A DNA stretch of 16,022 nucleotides from an uncultured Bacilli bacterium (GCA_947629075.1 CANRCI010000021.1:1-16022), one strand, 5' to 3'; positions 6,174 through 13,589 are shown, counted from the first letter of the stretch. Numbers and translations are program-made. Notes: a model not told the origin generated them from the sequence alone.

Positions 6174-6198
6174 AAAAAAGAGATTAATCTCTTTTTTT
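6173..6198. terminator. Bidirectional terminator between glmS and the convergent P-type ATPase gene
   Basis: This is a perfect 26-base palindrome: A-rich arm, GAGATT, AATCTC, T-rich arm. It starts at the last base of the glmS stop codon, and the ATPase stop codon (6184-6186 on the minus strand) lies in its centre. It reads as a stem with a U tail in both directions. Confidence 0.85.
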
Positions 6199-8004
6199 GT
6201 TTAGTTGTAAACTGTTTAAAATAGTAATTAGTGTTACACCTGTATCCGCGAAAACAGCAAAGATCATTGGTGAAAAACCAAAGGTTGTAAGCAATAGGAC
6301 GATAAGTTTAACAGATAGGGCAAAGACAATGTTGTCAATCGCTTTCTTTTTAGTTTCGATGGCAATATCGATTGCATCGCCAATTTTAGATAAATCATCA
6401 TTCATTATGACGATATCGCTTGATTCAATTGAGGCATCTGCTCCTATACCACCCATTGAAACACCTAAGTTAGCATTTAACAACACTGGTGCATCATTGA
6501 CACCATCACCGACAAACATTACATCTAACCCTTCTTTTTGAGCCAGACGGAGATATTTTACTTTATCTTGTGGTCTAAAATCAAACATGTATCTTTCGAT
6601 TCCAACTTTGTGACATACGTCTTTAACAACTTTTTCATTGTCTCCAGACAAAACGACTAAATCATTGATACCACGTCTCTTTAAATCTTCGATTGTCTTT
6701 TTACTACTAGGTTTAATCTTATCACTGATGACGATGTAACCTAGGTACTTTTCGTTTTTGCTGACGTAGACAATTGTTCCCACATCACTAGAAGCTTCTA
6801 CATTTATCTTGTTTCTTCTAAGTAATTCTGAATTACCTAAAATGTATTTATCTTTTCCAATCGTTACTTTAATTCCACCAATTACTTCACGATACGTAGT
6901 AATTTTTTTATTATCCAATTTCTTTTTAGCTTTCTTTTTAATCGATAGAGCAATTGGATGATTACTGTTTTGTTCACATAGACTAGCTATTTCTAAGAGT
7001 TTTTCTTCAGTAATTTTATTGGGTTTTACTTTGGTTACTTCGAAGTTTCCCTCTGTAATTGTTCCTGTTTTATCAAAAATGATTTCGTCGATATCGAGAA
7101 TTTTTTCAAGACACAAACTGGATTTTACTAAAATTCCTTTTCGACTACAAGCACCGATTCCTGAAAAGTAGGAAAGGGGGATTGATATTACTAAAGCACA
7201 AGGACAAGACGCTACTAAGAAAGTAAGACCACGATATATCCAAGTATTGAAATCTTTAGTAATAATAGTAGGAATTATGGTAATTAATATTGCCAAGATA
7301 ACGACGATAGGAGTGTATATTTTAGCAAATTTAGTTATGAATTTTTCATCAGAAGATTTATCTTTATTAGAATCTTCGATTAAAGAAATAATTTTACTAG
7401 TAGTGGAATCTTTAAATAGGGAAGTTACTTTAATTTCTAAAACACCGTCTAAATTTATCGTTCCACTTATGACTGGTTTATTTTTAGTTACTTCAAAAGG
7501 AATACTTTCTCCGGTTATACTTGAGGCATCGATATTGGAACGTCCCTTTACAACAACACCATCTAGTGGGATTTTTTCTCCTGGTTTGACGATGATAATG
7601 TCATCGATTTGGACTTTTTCGGGACTTACTACTTTTTCTTCACCGTTTACTAAAAGGGTAGCGCGGTCACTTCTGAGATCCATCAACTTAATTATGTCAT
7701 CACGGCTTTTATCAACTGATTTATCACCTAGAAGTTCACCGATTTGATACAAAAACATAACAGCGATTCCCTCGAAATATTCACCGATTAAAATAGCTCC
7801 GATAGTAGCCGTTAGCATCAAAAACTTTTCATCGAAAAAGTCACCTTTACGAATGCTTTTAATGACGTCGATTACTATGTCATAACTGATGATAATTAGA
7901 GCTAGAAAAACTAAAAATACATTTAGTGGTTCTGACACTACAAGACTTATTATATAAAAGAAGATTCCAATTATTAATTTCCAAATTTCACTATTAATTT
8001 TCAT
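6184..8004 (-). CDS. Heavy-metal P1B-type ATPase, probable zinc exporter (ZntA/CadA-like)
   Basis: This is a membrane pump that uses ATP to expel a soft divalent metal. Visible motifs are TGES (164-167), the membrane CPC (267-269), DKTGT with the phosphorylated Asp311, the SNHPIA histidine-proline motif and GDGVNDAP. The last two membrane helices carry the Lys (in SVKLIVLL) and Asp (in FADTG) that mark the Zn/Cd/Pb subgroup over the copper pumps. At 606 residues it is short for the family because the N-terminus has no CxxC metal-binding domain. It overlaps the upstream arsR-type repressor gene by 11 bases, so the two are cotranscribed. The SmtB-like metal site in that repressor favours zinc as the substrate. 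Confidence 0.92.
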   Translation of the reverse strand: MKINSEIWKLIIGIFFYIISLVVSEPLNVFLVFLALIIISYDIVIDVIKSIRKGDFFDEKFLMLTATIGAILIGEYFEGIAVMFLYQIGELLGDKSVDKSRDDIIKLMDLRSDRATLLVNGEEKVVSPEKVQIDDIIIVKPGEKIPLDGVVVKGRSNIDASSITGESIPFEVTKNKPVISGTINLDGVLEIKVTSLFKDSTTSKIISLIEDSNKDKSSDEKFITKFAKIYTPIVVILAILITIIPTIITKDFNTWIYRGLTFLVASCPCALVISIPLSYFSGIGACSRKGILVKSSLCLEKILDIDEIIFDKTGTITEGNFEVTKVKPNKITEEKLLEIASLCEQNSNHPIALSIKKKAKKKLDNKKITTYREVIGGIKVTIGKDKYILGNSELLRRNKINVEASSDVGTIVYVSKNEKYLGYIVISDKIKPSSKKTIEDLKRRGINDLVVLSGDNEKVVKDVCHKVGIERYMFDFRPQDKVKYLRLAQKEGLDVMFVGDGVNDAPVLLNANLGVSMGGIGADASIESSDIVIMNDDLSKIGDAIDIAIETKKKAIDNIVFALSVKLIVLLLTTFGFSPMIFAVFADTGVTLITILNSLQLNKKRD

Positions 8005-8287
8005 TTACGTGTTCAACTCCCAATTTAATTATTTTTTCGATGTGATCATCTTTTAAAGCGTAATAGACATTCTTACCAATTTTGTTGGTTTTGACTAGAT
8101 TTAGATCGCGCAGTATTTTTAATTGGTGTGAAATCGACGAGGGACTCATCGCCAATTGATCAGCAATGTCACCGACCGGTAGTTCCTCATTCATCAAAAC
8201 ATCCAAAATTTTTAAACGCGTCTCATCACTAAAAACTTTGAACAAGTTACTCATTCTAAAAATTTCTTCAACATTTAATCTTTTCAT
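7994..8287 (-). CDS. ArsR/SmtB-family metal-responsive repressor (alpha5 zinc-sensor type)
   Basis: This 97-residue winged-helix repressor has the ArsR core FSDETRLKIL (19-28) and the recognition helix SPSSISHQLKIL (48-59). The C-terminal helix holds D80, H82, H93 and E96, spaced exactly as the zinc ligands of SmtB (D-x-H-x10-H-x2-E). The position of the CadC-type Cys pair is ELPVGDI here, without Cys, which argues against a Cd/Pb sensor. Metal binding should release DNA and turn on its own operon with the exporter. The start ATG (8285-8287) has AGGAGGT just upstream on the minus strand. The gene overlaps the exporter gene and follows a palindromic operator. Confidence 0.92.
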   Translation of the reverse strand: MKRLNVEEIFRMSNLFKVFSDETRLKILDVLMNEELPVGDIADQLAMSPSSISHQLKILRDLNLVKTNKIGKNVYYALKDDHIEKIIKLGVEHVNEN

Positions 8288-8306
8288 AGAACCTCCTACA
8301 TTTTAA

Positions 8307-8328
8307 TATATGAACAACTATTCATATA
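8307..8328 (-). promoter_or_regulatory. Operator of the zinc-export operon
   Basis: TATATGAA (8307-8314) and TTCATATA (8321-8328) are perfect inverted repeats with a 6-base centre. The layout TGAACA...TATTCA matches SmtB/CzrA-type operators. It lies just downstream of the -10 box, over the expected transcription start, ideal for repression. Confidence 0.8.
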
Positions 8329-8329
8329 T

Positions 8330-8338
8330 ATAATAGCA
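8330..8338 (-). promoter_or_regulatory. Extended -10 promoter of the zinc-export operon
   Basis: On the minus strand it reads TGC-TATTAT, an extended -10. No good -35 box is seen. Transcription would start near 8322, inside the operator. Confidence 0.5.
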
Positions 8339-8385
8339 CATATATTGAAAAAAGTAACCTACAATTTTTATTTTTTTGCATTTTA

Positions 8386-8394
8386 TGTTATAAT
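8386..8394 (+). promoter_or_regulatory. Extended -10 promoter of the 8422/8957 gene pair
   Basis: TGT-TATAAT, a perfect extended -10, lies 27 bases before the start codon. The SD AAAGGAG is at 8405-8411. It is divergent from the zinc operon promoter. Confidence 0.65.
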
Positions 8395-8421
8395 ATACAA
8401 CCGCAAAGGAGTTTTATAGAA

Positions 8422-8967
8422 ATGGATACTTATAGTGAAGTTGAGAATTTTATTGAAAGATATAAAATTATACACAATTACAATAAATTTGGGATATTTG
8501 AAAAGAAAAAAATAATTAATGATGGAGTAAAGGAATGCGTTATCCGATTAATGCTTGATCGTATGGGTCTTAAGTACAATGATATCGATGAACTTGACAG
8601 AGGTGATCTAGAGGATTTTGATGTCTGTGAGCTTGTCAGTTCTTTCTGTGATTTAGAGACACGCATTAATGGCTATGATTCAGCAGAAGATATAGTTAGT
8701 AGTTTGATATACTGTTATTTGGACAATTGTAAAAATTTGCAATTTGGTACTAAGACTTGTTGGTATCAAACATTATCTGATGGAGATGTTCCGACTGAAC
8801 TTGGATTTGATAACGATGGAAATTGGACTAGTATAACGACATCTCTTTCACCTGATATAGTTGATATGTTTAGAGTAGTTAATAAAACATTTAATGAAAA
8901 AGTAGTAATCGATTCTAGACACCAAAAACTTAAAATGATTCGAGGTGATAAAAAGTATGGAATTTAA
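8422..8967 (+). CDS. Protein of unknown function, first of a paralogous pair
   Basis: I do not recognise the family. It is a 181-residue acidic protein, mostly helical, with no signal peptide or membrane segment, so probably cytoplasmic. Residues around 129-160 (FDNDGNWTSI...VDMFRVVNKTF) resemble FNSDNKWDKI...VKTFELVNYVF in the next protein. An earlier helix followed by an acidic stretch and ELVS resembles ASELVA in the partner. The two therefore seem to come from an old tandem duplication. The start ATG 8422 has AAAGGAG 10 bases ahead, and the end overlaps the next gene by 11 bases, so they are coupled. The pair could form a complex. It is not linked to the neighbouring zinc operon, which is divergent. 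Confidence 0.7.
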   Translation: MDTYSEVENFIERYKIIHNYNKFGIFEKKKIINDGVKECVIRLMLDRMGLKYNDIDELDRGDLEDFDVCELVSSFCDLETRINGYDSAEDIVSSLIYCYLDNCKNLQFGTKTCWYQTLSDGDVPTELGFDNDGNWTSITTSLSPDIVDMFRVVNKTFNEKVVIDSRHQKLKMIRGDKKYGI

Positions 8968-9442
8968 AGATGTCTATAGCCAAGTTGGCAAGTATTTGAA
9001 TGAAAATAATTTTTCCTGCAAGAGTGTGGATGAACAAAAGGAACTAGTCGAAGAAAGTTTTAAACTATATCTTTTAAATAAAATTGGGGAGTATGGTAAA
9101 AGTCTTGAAGAAGGAAATTACACAGCTTCAGAGTTGGTTGCAATTCTCGGTCAGATAATTCCTGAAGATAAACACTTTGATACTTTGGGTCATGTGACAC
9201 ATCGCCTTTTAAATATCGTGTTTGAAATGCAACGCTTTTCAGTTGTCTGGTTCGTTGAAAACCGTGCCGAATTGAGTGGTAATCCTGAAGTTCATTTCAA
9301 TTCCGATAATAAGTGGGATAAAATTATTACCAATTCTAAAATCGATCATGTAAAAACATTTGAACTGGTGAACTACGTCTTTCACAATCAATTTAAAGTA
9401 AAAGAAAACCCAAAAATGATTGTTAAGAACTATCAAGGATAG
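8957..9442 (+). CDS. Protein of unknown function, second of a paralogous pair
   Basis: This is a 161-residue protein of unknown family, translated from ATG 8957, which has AGGTGA at 8943-8948. GTG 8945 in the same frame is less likely because it lies inside that SD site. The start overlaps the previous stop codon region by 11 bases. Its helical N-terminal half (EQKELVEESFKLYLLNKIG) and the C-terminal block with FNSDNKW and VKTFELVNYVF mirror the previous protein at low identity. No catalytic motif, signal peptide or membrane segment is visible. The final codons form part of the terminator stem. Confidence 0.7.
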   Translation: MEFKDVYSQVGKYLNENNFSCKSVDEQKELVEESFKLYLLNKIGEYGKSLEEGNYTASELVAILGQIIPEDKHFDTLGHVTHRLLNIVFEMQRFSVVWFVENRAELSGNPEVHFNSDNKWDKIITNSKIDHVKTFELVNYVFHNQFKVKENPKMIVKNYQG

Positions 9443-9454
9443 TTCTTTTTTTTA
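9425..9454 (+). terminator. Terminator of the paralogous gene pair
   Basis: A 10-bp stem, AAGAACTATC (9425-9434) with GATAGTTCTT (9438-9447), has a 3-base loop and a run of T after it. It begins inside the coding end. Confidence 0.85.
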
Positions 9455-9511
9455 GTCATTTGTCCTATACAGGGTATGGGCAATTACATACCTTAAATTA
9501 GGAGTGATGAA

Positions 9512-9934
9512 ATGAATAACTATATGTTAGATGACAATTTAATGCCTTTTATCAATATGGGAATTGAAGATAGCAATCCGAATGATTTCTATGGACCATA
9601 TGAAGGTTATATAAAAGGTAATATGACTAAAAGTTTATATACACCTTATAAAAATTATAAACCAGCTGAACTTATACCAACTAACGAAAAAGAAGAATTA
9701 TTATTAAATTTAAACCAAGTTCAATTCGCTATGCACGAAGCTAATCTATTCTTAGATAATTATCCTAATGATCAGTTTATGGTTAATGATTTTAACAAAT
9801 ATAAGAAAATGTATAATGAACTTTTAAATGATTATGAAAGTAAGTATGGACCATTGTTTGTAAACAATGAATATATGAATAAAGTACCATGGAAATGGGA
9901 TCAAAGACCATGGCCTTGGGAAGGGAGCAATTAA
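9512..9934 (+). CDS. cotJB: CotJA-CotJB-like spore coat protein (apparent fusion)
   Basis: This 140-residue protein precedes cotJC, as in the Bacillus cotJA-cotJB-cotJC operon. Residues about 61-140 match CotJB: a helical segment with FAMHEANLFLDNYPND, then YESKYGPL and the Trp/Pro-rich end WKWDQRPWPWE. Residues about 25-55, with KGNMTKSLYTPYKNYKPAEL, resemble the C-terminal part of CotJA. The two parts seem joined in one chain, and no separate cotJA lies in the window. It is a likely inner-coat structural protein made in the mother cell during sporulation. The start ATG 9512 has AGGAGTG at 9500-9506. Two bases separate it from cotJC. Tyr, Asn and Pro are abundant, as in other coat proteins. 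Confidence 0.8.
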   Translation: MNNYMLDDNLMPFINMGIEDSNPNDFYGPYEGYIKGNMTKSLYTPYKNYKPAELIPTNEKEELLLNLNQVQFAMHEANLFLDNYPNDQFMVNDFNKYKKMYNELLNDYESKYGPLFVNNEYMNKVPWKWDQRPWPWEGSN

Positions 9935-9936
9935 TT

Positions 9937-10494
9937 ATGTGGGTATATCAAAAGAAATTACAATATCCGGTTAATATTAAGAAAAAAGATTTAAAATTTG
10001 CTAAACAATTAGTTACACAATATGGTGGTTTTGCCGGAGAATTAAATGCTGCGCTTAGATATTTAAATCAGAGATACACGATGCCAGATGACAGAGGTAA
10101 AGCTTTGCTTACTGATATAGGAACTGAGGAACTTGCACATGTCGAAATCATTTCTAGTATGTTGTATCAACTTTTAAAGGATGCGACAGTTGAAGAGTTA
10201 AAAGCTAACGGACTTGCTAGTCACTATGCTGAACATAAAAAAGGACTTTTCCCAACTGATGCTAATGGTGTTCCATATACGACTGCGTACTTCGCTACCA
10301 CCGGTGATCCTCTTGCTGATTTGAGTGAGGATATGGCTGCTGAAGAAAAGGCTAGAGTAGTTTACCAAAACCTAATCGACCTAACTGATGATCCAGACAT
10401 TTTAGCACCACTTTTATGGTTACGTCAAAGAGAAATCGTCCATTTCGAAAGATTTAAAGAATTGTATGATTTCTACAAAGAGCAGGGTTTATAA
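9937..10494 (+). CDS. cotJC: Spore coat manganese catalase CotJC
   Basis: The protein is 185 residues, close to the usual CotJC length, and starts MWVYQKKLQYPV as the family does. A longer frame opens at 9889, but ATG 9937 has AAGGGAG at 9921-9927 and fits the family start. Residues expected to bind the two manganese ions are visible: E35 (GELNAALRYL), E65 and H68 (EELAHVE), E136 or E137 (AAEEKAR) and H169 (REIVHFERF). It should break down hydrogen peroxide in the spore coat. It forms an operon with the CotJA-CotJB-like gene and ends at a terminator. Confidence 0.93.
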   Translation: MWVYQKKLQYPVNIKKKDLKFAKQLVTQYGGFAGELNAALRYLNQRYTMPDDRGKALLTDIGTEELAHVEIISSMLYQLLKDATVEELKANGLASHYAEHKKGLFPTDANGVPYTTAYFATTGDPLADLSEDMAAEEKARVVYQNLIDLTDDPDILAPLLWLRQREIVHFERFKELYDFYKEQGL

Positions 10495-10500
10495 AATATT

Positions 10501-10530
10501 AAAAAGGACTTGATAAAAGTCTTTTTTTTT
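10501..10530 (+). terminator. Terminator of the cotJ operon
   Basis: AAAAAG-G-ACTT pairs with AAGTCTTTTT across a short loop (GATAA), with one bulged G, and runs into a long T tract. Confidence 0.75.
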
Positions 10531-10533
10531 GGT

Positions 10534-10548
10534 AGACTATAATAGTCT
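10534..10548 (+). promoter_or_regulatory. tRNA-His promoter -10 box within a palindrome
   Basis: TATAAT at 10538-10543 lies 15 bases before the tRNA. It sits inside the palindrome AGACTAT-A-ATAGTCT (10534-10548). The T tract of the cotJ terminator occupies the -35 position. Confidence 0.5.
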
Positions 10549-10557
10549 TTTAGAGAT

Positions 10558-10634
10558 GGCGAATATGGTGAAGTGGTTAACACACCAGTTTGTGGCACTG
10601 GCATGCGTGGGTTCGATCCCCACTATTCGCCCCA
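10558..10634 (+). tRNA. tRNA-His (anticodon GTG)
   Basis: The cloverleaf is complete. The acceptor stem has eight pairs because the extra G-1 (10558) pairs with C73 (10631), the identity mark of tRNA-His. The D arm starts at 10568. The anticodon stem CCAGT/ACTGG (10585-10589, 10597-10601) encloses the loop TTGTGGC with anticodon GTG at 10592-10594. The T arm is GTGGG-TTCGATC-CCCAC. The 3' CCA is encoded (10632-10634). Confidence 0.97.
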
Positions 10635-10644
10635 TTTAAAAATT

Positions 10645-10673
10645 AGGCAAGCCTCAAAGGTTTGCTTTTTTTG
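10645..10673 (+). terminator. Terminator of tRNA-His
   Basis: GCAAGCCT (10647-10654) pairs with AGGTTTGC (10658-10665), with one G-U pair and a 3-base loop, followed by a run of T. It lies 11 bases after the tRNA. Confidence 0.85.
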
Positions 10674-10735
10674 TTTCCTAATCTTTTTCTTTTGTTTATT
10701 TTGTGATAAGATAAATAGTTAAAAAGAGGGATATT

Positions 10736-11680
10736 ATGAAATATTTTGAACTTACTCCTCATTACATACGCAAAGAAAAAATTAATAAGATAGACTTTGA
10801 TGATAGGTTTTTTGCTTCTTTAAAAGAAGATTATAGTGACTTTTCAACTTTTTTTAACGATTGTCAAGACTATTGTTACACATCATATGATGAAGCGGAA
10901 AATATAGATGGCTTTTTGTATTTCGTAATAAAAGATAACTATTCAGATGTGTTATTTTTTAAAGTTTTAGAGTTTGGAAATAAGATAGAAGAAGCCTTTT
11001 TAAAGATAATTATTAAAGAAGCTAAAGCCAATAATTTGGAACAGATTTCGATAAGTGTTTTTCGTAAAGAACAGGATTTAGTTACCTTTCTAGAAAAATT
11101 TTCATTTAATAATGTAGAAATTAAAGAGAACAGGACAAGTAGTGGTTTCATGGATGATGAATTAGTATTCATCAAAAACATGAGCGATTCTAAATATCCT
11201 AATATCGATATTAGAAATAAGAAAATATTTTTAATTCCTTTGACTTCGTCAGAACATGAGAAATTGTTTCCAGAAGCTGAAAAGATGTTTCAAATATCAT
11301 TTGATGATGTCTTCGGTAATAATTCCTATTTAAATACTATTGAAAAATCATATGTCTTTAATCAAAATATCGGTAATGTCAACAATGGTGATATATTACT
11401 TTTCTATAGTAGAAAATATCGTTCGATTACATCTGTTGGGGTAGTAGATGGAATATTTACTAATTTTTCCAATGTCGATGAGATTAATGAAATGATGTAT
11501 GGTAGAACTTATTACACCTTTAATGAACTTAATAAAATTTTTAAACCTAATACTAAATTGTTGTTGTTTAAAGACTACAATACTTTATCTAATCCAATTT
11601 TTTATCAAGATGTCAACAAAATAGTAGAACTGGATTATGAAAAAGAAAGAGAATTAATCGATAGTGTAATCGATCAATAA
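10736..11680 (+). CDS. Two-domain protein: GNAT-like acyltransferase fold plus PUA/EVE-like domain
   Basis: This is a 314-residue cytoplasmic protein. Residues about 55-150 have the strand-helix rhythm of a GNAT acetyltransferase (IDGFLYFVI, an EEAFLKIIIKEAKANN helix, then FLEKFSF). Residues about 160-310 look like a PUA/ASCH/EVE-type domain: NGDILLFYS, a VGVVDGIF strand, DEINEMMYGRTYYTFNEL, then a KLLLFKD strand. Such domains bind modified bases or RNA. A fusion of this kind suggests modification or recognition of RNA or protein, but no substrate can be named. The acetyl-CoA loop is not clearly conserved, so the first domain may be degenerate. The SD GAGGG lies just ahead of ATG 10736. Confidence 0.6.
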   Translation: MKYFELTPHYIRKEKINKIDFDDRFFASLKEDYSDFSTFFNDCQDYCYTSYDEAENIDGFLYFVIKDNYSDVLFFKVLEFGNKIEEAFLKIIIKEAKANNLEQISISVFRKEQDLVTFLEKFSFNNVEIKENRTSSGFMDDELVFIKNMSDSKYPNIDIRNKKIFLIPLTSSEHEKLFPEAEKMFQISFDDVFGNNSYLNTIEKSYVFNQNIGNVNNGDILLFYSRKYRSITSVGVVDGIFTNFSNVDEINEMMYGRTYYTFNELNKIFKPNTKLLLFKDYNTLSNPIFYQDVNKIVELDYEKERELIDSVIDQ

Positions 11681-11706
11681 AAGATGATAACATCTTTTAT
11701 TTTTTT
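11677..11706 (+). terminator. Terminator of the GNAT-PUA gene
   Basis: A perfect 10-bp stem, ATAAAAGATG (11677-11686) with CATCTTTTAT (11691-11700), has the loop ATAA and a T tract. It overlaps the stop codon. Confidence 0.85.
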
Positions 11707-11714
11707 GGAAATTA

Positions 11715-11723
11715 TGTTAAAAT
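11715..11723 (+). promoter_or_regulatory. Extended -10 promoter of the 11749-12926 gene pair
   Basis: TGT-TAAAAT is an extended -10 motif, 25 bases before ATG 11749 and after the previous terminator. Confidence 0.5.
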
Positions 11724-11748
11724 ATACAGTCAAAACGTGGTGATGTTG

Positions 11749-11949
11749 ATGGACAATTTAGAAAAAGATGGTGACTTAGTACTAGGTTACGTGTTTTTTA
11801 ATCGTTGTAATATCGATAATAATCCCATTTTTGAATATGGTGTTCGCGAAAAAGTTTTTCCGATGGCAAAATTTGATTACAGGGAATTAGAATACAACAA
11901 TGGTCATGAAAAAGATTTAGTGATATCGAAACAAAAAATTAAAAAGTGA
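11749..11949 (+). CDS. Small protein of unknown function
   Basis: This 66-residue protein is read from ATG 11749, which has GGTGA at 11739-11743. GTG 11737 and ATG 11743 in the same frame are possible. I do not recognise it. It has a hydrophobic strand pattern (LVLGYVFFNRC), then a charged second half ending in Lys-rich residues, with no signal peptide. The stop codon lies 8 bases before the next start, so it is cotranscribed with the methyltransferase-like gene and may act with it. Confidence 0.6.
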   Translation: MDNLEKDGDLVLGYVFFNRCNIDNNPIFEYGVREKVFPMAKFDYRELEYNNGHEKDLVISKQKIKK

Positions 11950-11957
11950 GTGATATA

Positions 11958-12926
11958 ATGTCAAATTTAAATATAAATATAGAAAAAGCTAAGCGCTTGA
12001 TTAAAGATAATCGCATTGGTATATCGAGACGACATGGAAAATTTGAAAGAATTTATCCGTTTACTAATGAAAATCTTTTTGAGTGCTTTAATCAATTTTT
12101 ACTTAGAAATAAAGATTGTCTTACAGTACTGGCTAGTTCTGATCAAGCTTTAGATCTATTTTTGCGTGGCGCTAAAAGTGTTGATACCTTTGACATTAAT
12201 CCGCTTACTCCATATTATTTCGACTTGAAAAAAGCTTTTTTAATGTCCGATTTCAACCGTGATGATTATTTAAAATTCTTTTCATATTATTATAGAGAGA
12301 CGAGATTTAATCGAGATGTTTATAAAGAGATTTCTAAAAATTTGACTGGTGATAGTAAAGTTTTTTGGGATAGTTTATACGACTCTTTTACAACTGAAAA
12401 GTTACGTGATAGTAATGGCCTTTTTTCACCAGATGAACAACCACCACTAGTTTTAAAAAGAGAAATATTATACCTATCAGATGATCACCAATACGATTTG
12501 TTAAAAGAAAAAATATCAGATGTAAATATTAGGTTTATCAATACTAATGTCGTTAATCTACCAATGGTTTTATCTAGAGATAAACGTTACGATTTCATCT
12601 ATTTATCTAATATTTTTCAGTATACCAAAAATGTTTTTTCTAAAATATCTTTAAAAGAAAGACTTTATCCGGATAAATATCGTTTAATTAGATGGGGAAA
12701 TTTAATAACTGATTTATCACGTAACTTAAATCATGATGGCAATATCATGACTGGTTACATCTATGATTTTTTAAATATATATGGTTCAGATGATAACTTT
12801 AGAATATTTTCACAAGCTTTTCCACAATCAGAATTTTTGTATTACCACTTTCCAAAAACAAGAAGTCTATCGTCATCAAGTTCTTCTGTCGATAGCGGAT
12901 GCATTGTTTATAAAAAAAGAAGATAG
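11958..12926 (+). CDS. Rossmann-fold, methyltransferase-like protein (DUF3419-like)
   Basis: This is a 322-residue protein from ATG 11958; GTG 11946 in frame has no SD site. Residues about 56-85 hold TVLASSDQALDLFLRG and KSVDTFDINPLTPYY, which look like the nucleotide-binding loop and acidic strand end of S-adenosylmethionine-dependent enzymes, with an SSD in place of the usual glycine loop. A later YDFIYLSNIFQY resembles the strand after the active site in that fold. The pattern recalls DUF3419-type proteins, related to betaine-lipid synthesis enzymes, but the link is weak. The C-terminal end has a run of serines (near residues 304-311). The small gene upstream is in the same operon. Confidence 0.5.
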   Translation: MSNLNINIEKAKRLIKDNRIGISRRHGKFERIYPFTNENLFECFNQFLLRNKDCLTVLASSDQALDLFLRGAKSVDTFDINPLTPYYFDLKKAFLMSDFNRDDYLKFFSYYYRETRFNRDVYKEISKNLTGDSKVFWDSLYDSFTTEKLRDSNGLFSPDEQPPLVLKREILYLSDDHQYDLLKEKISDVNIRFINTNVVNLPMVLSRDKRYDFIYLSNIFQYTKNVFSKISLKERLYPDKYRLIRWGNLITDLSRNLNHDGNIMTGYIYDFLNIYGSDDNFRIFSQAFPQSEFLYYHFPKTRSLSSSSSSVDSGCIVYKKRR

Positions 12927-12968
12927 ACTAGTAATTAGATTAATGTTATGATTATTGTGGGTGATAAA

Positions 12969-13589
12969 ATGATAGAAGTTAATTGTCAAAGTAGTATAAA
13001 AATTAGTGGTTTTAAAGTTTTGTATTTCGATCCTTTAGAAGTAGAAAAGAGTAATGATGCCGATTACATTTTTATTACACATACGCATTATGATCACTTT
13101 TCTAAAGAAGACATTTTACGCGTTAAGAAGAGTAATACTAAAATAATTGGTCCCAGCGATATAGTAGATGTTTGTAAAAAGTTGGGATTTAGCGAAGAAG
13201 ATATCATTGTTGTAAAACCACTTGATGAGTTAAAGCTTGCCGGTGTCGACGTCAAATGTTTATACGCCTATAATGTAAGTAAAAGTTTTCATCCCAAGAG
13301 TAATAACTGGGTAGGGTATTTGGTAGATTTTGATGGCGTTAAATACTACGTAGCAGGAGATACCGACATTTTAGATGAGAACAAGAAAATAGATGCTGAT
13401 GTCGTGTTCATTCCAGTTGGTGGATATTATACTTGTGATTATCAGGAAGCAGCAGAGTTCGTAAATGAAGTAAAACCGCAGAAAGCTATTCCGATTCACT
13501 ATGGTTTTGCAGTTGGTAGTAGTGCTGATGCTTCAAATTTTAAAAATTTAGTTTCTAAAGACATCGAAGTAGAAATTTATCTAAGTTAG
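12969..13589 (+). CDS. Metallo-beta-lactamase-fold hydrolase, UlaG-like
   Basis: This is a 206-residue cytoplasmic protein of the metallo-beta-lactamase superfamily. The metal-binding motif THTHYDHF gives H38, H40, D42 and H43. H108 (SFHPK), D131 (AGDTD) and H177 (IPIHYG) complete a two-metal site. The compact form without a large insert, with GYLVDFDGVKYYVAGDTD, matches UlaG/YtkL-like hydrolases, whose substrates are mostly unknown. ATG 12969 is preferred because GGGTGA lies just ahead; ATG 12948 in frame has no SD and overlaps a possible -10 box (TGT-TATGAT, 12944-12952). The gene ends in a GCAA-looped terminator. Confidence 0.9.
   Translation: MIEVNCQSSIKISGFKVLYFDPLEVEKSNDADYIFITHTHYDHFSKEDILRVKKSNTKIIGPSDIVDVCKKLGFSEEDIIVVKPLDELKLAGVDVKCLYAYNVSKSFHPKSNNWVGYLVDFDGVKYYVAGDTDILDENKKIDADVVFIPVGGYYTCDYQEAAEFVNEVKPQKAIPIHYGFAVGSSADASNFKNLVSKDIEVEIYLS

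Noticed and set aside
6197..7747. Long plus-strand frames opposite the P-type ATPase gene (6197-6541, 7247-7747)
   Set aside because: They are antisense to a clearly conserved gene and show no SD site or recognisable protein.
9466..9494. Sporulation sigma-E promoter before the cotJ operon (ATA at 9467-9469, CATACCTT at 9487-9494)
   Set aside because: A start 7 bases after that -10 would fall in the ribosome-binding site (9500-9506), leaving almost no leader. A mother-cell promoter is expected there but I cannot place it.
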